Part shown: piece after piece, positions 63,328-64,000 of the stretch
Layout of the letters: each line of letters opens with the position of its first letter
How positions within the stretch are numbered: the stretch's first letter is position 1
Program-made: the position numbers and the translations under genes
Assembly: GCF_004000925.1 (NCBI RefSeq)
Contig: NZ_BIME01000003.1
Coordinates: 372,001 to 436,000 of the forward strand
Direction of reading: 5' to 3'
DNA length: 64,000 nucleotides
DNA from: Paenibacillus illinoisensis NBRC 15959
GTDB lineage: Bacteria > Bacillota > Bacilli > Paenibacillales > Paenibacillaceae
The notes under the pieces: model-generated
Databases searched by the model: none
Told to the model about the DNA's origin: nothing
What the model saw: the letters and a program-made list of their open reading frames with translations, nothing else

Positions 63328-63564
63328 TCATCCGCCAGCCTCTTGGACCACACCCGGCATCCCCGTTTCATCACAGAGGCTTAGTGGCTTCAGGTCCGTC
63401 CACTGCTCCGCAATATAATCAAGACACACCCGGCGTTTGGCCTTGCCCAGCATCTGGGTCCAGCCTGCAGGGACTGGAATGGATGCAGGCCAGAGCGAAT
63501 ACTGCCCTTCCTCATTCATTAATACCAGATAATTGCTGTCTTCCTGTTCAAAAGGGTTGCTCAT
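63328..63564 (-). CDS. MbtH-like protein
   Basis: The 78-residue MbtH fold has the signature NPFEQEDSNYLVLMNEEGQYSLWP, PAGW and CLDYIAEQWTDLKPLSL. MbtH proteins bind and activate adenylation domains of nonribosomal peptide synthetases. AGGAGG precedes ATG 63564. It starts 12 bases after the synthetase stop, in the same operon. Confidence 0.94.
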   Translation of the reverse strand: MSNPFEQEDSNYLVLMNEEGQYSLWPASIPVPAGWTQMLGKAKRRVCLDYIAEQWTDLKPLSLCDETGMPGVVQEAGG

Positions 63565-63576
63565 CGGCTTATCCTC

Positions 63577-64000
63577 CTATTTAAGATGAACTTGGCGCTG
63601 ATTCAGCATCTCCAGCTTGGCCGTCAGCGTCCGGCATATTTCAGCCAGTGGTCCAGGCTGGCAGAGATCCTTGTGGCGGCAGGCAATATCATGCCTTTCC
63701 ATTTGGCCTCCAATATAGGCATTCCACATCTCTGGTTCAATGGGGTCAAACCAGTCCGGAATGACAGTAGAACGGAAGAAAATCAGATCCCCTTCGAATC
63801 GGGAAGGCGTGTATGCTCCCAGAATCCGCACGGAATTTTCATACGTTTTCCGCAGTTTCATGATCGTCTCCTCATCCAGACTGGCCAGCGCACTTCCTTC
63901 ACTCCGCAGAATACGCATGGCTGCTGCCATATCCAGCGGACCTTCCCCAATACTGTCCGGATCATATCCACCAAGGGCAAGTAAGGCGGTCAGCGCCTCT
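63577..64000 (-). CDS. Nonribosomal peptide synthetase, C-terminal thioesterase (partial, 5' end off window)
   Basis: About 140 C-terminal residues are visible. They form the end of a type I thioesterase: FEGDLIFFRSTVIPD, then EPEMWNAYIGGQMERHDIACRHKDLCQPGPLAEI with the catalytic His in RHDIACRH-type context. Such domains release the finished peptide, often as a macrocycle. With MbtH directly downstream and an Sfp-type activator nearby, this is the end of a peptide assembly line; the product (siderophore, lipopeptide or other) cannot be told from the visible part. Confidence 0.88.
   Translation of the reverse strand, partial: EALTALLALGGYDPDSIGEGPLDMAAAMRILRSEGSALASLDEETIMKLRKTYENSVRILGAYTPSRFEGDLIFFRSTVIPDWFDPIEPEMWNAYIGGQMERHDIACRHKDLCQPGPLAEICRTLTAKLEMLNQRQVHLK

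Overview
The window looks like a chromosomal stretch from a Paenibacillus-type Firmicute. The evidence is strong AGGAGG-type ribosome binding sites, TTG and GTG starts, a Spo0E-like phosphatase, tandem ChiA1/ChiD-type chitinases, TnrA/GlnR-like boxes, a ytcD-ytbD-ytbE cluster and a ydaJ-ydaK-ydaM-like polysaccharide cluster. Base composition is moderate except for one clearly AT-rich island. No rRNA, tRNA, CRISPR array, insertion sequence or prophage was seen. The assignment to genus is inference.

Layout. 1-8.1 kb: a cut-off response regulator behind a large dual-kinase 7TMR-DISM hybrid sensor, an SRPBCC protein, NamA-type ene-reductase, peptidase T and a Crp/Fnr-like regulator. 8.3-12.4 kb: a soluble chemoreceptor, an AGCS amino-acid symporter, a GlnL-like response regulator and a Spo0E-like peptide. 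12.9-21.7 kb: an acetate-type transporter and a thioesterase, then a nitrogen locus. In that locus a TrpD2-like gene and an ANTAR antiterminator diverge from nirB-nirD-nirC-sumT, whose leader carries two ANTAR-type hexaloop hairpins and a terminator. 21.9-29.3 kb: an SDR enzyme, an OmpR-type two-component system, and a divergent VTC / DUF4956 / Cthe_2159-like lipoprotein operon.

30.1-34.9 kb is an AT-rich two-gene insertion: a NERD nuclease-helicase fusion and a repeat protein with OB-like C-terminal segments. It is the best candidate for an undescribed defence-type system. 35-45 kb: an FHA-winged-helix regulator, a tiny membrane protein, a DUF2339 giant membrane protein, an LCP cell-wall ligase, an aldo/keto reductase, MarR, AIM24, and the HxlR / MFS / aldo-keto cluster. 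The operator-like sequence of that cluster recurs upstream of namA. 45-57 kb: two overlapping chitinases, a pectinesterase, an ABC ATPase, a methyltransferase, the YdaJ/K/M-like exopolysaccharide cluster with a c-di-GMP I-site, and a MarR/GNAT pair. 57-64 kb: RlmN, an NSS transporter, GreA, arylamine N-acetyltransferase, a phosphopantetheinyl transferase, a small membrane protein, MbtH and the thioesterase end of a nonribosomal peptide synthetase leaving the window.

Together the genes suggest a soil or plant-associated bacterium that degrades chitin and pectin, assimilates nitrite under nitrogen control, makes a c-di-GMP-gated polysaccharide and probably a nonribosomal peptide.
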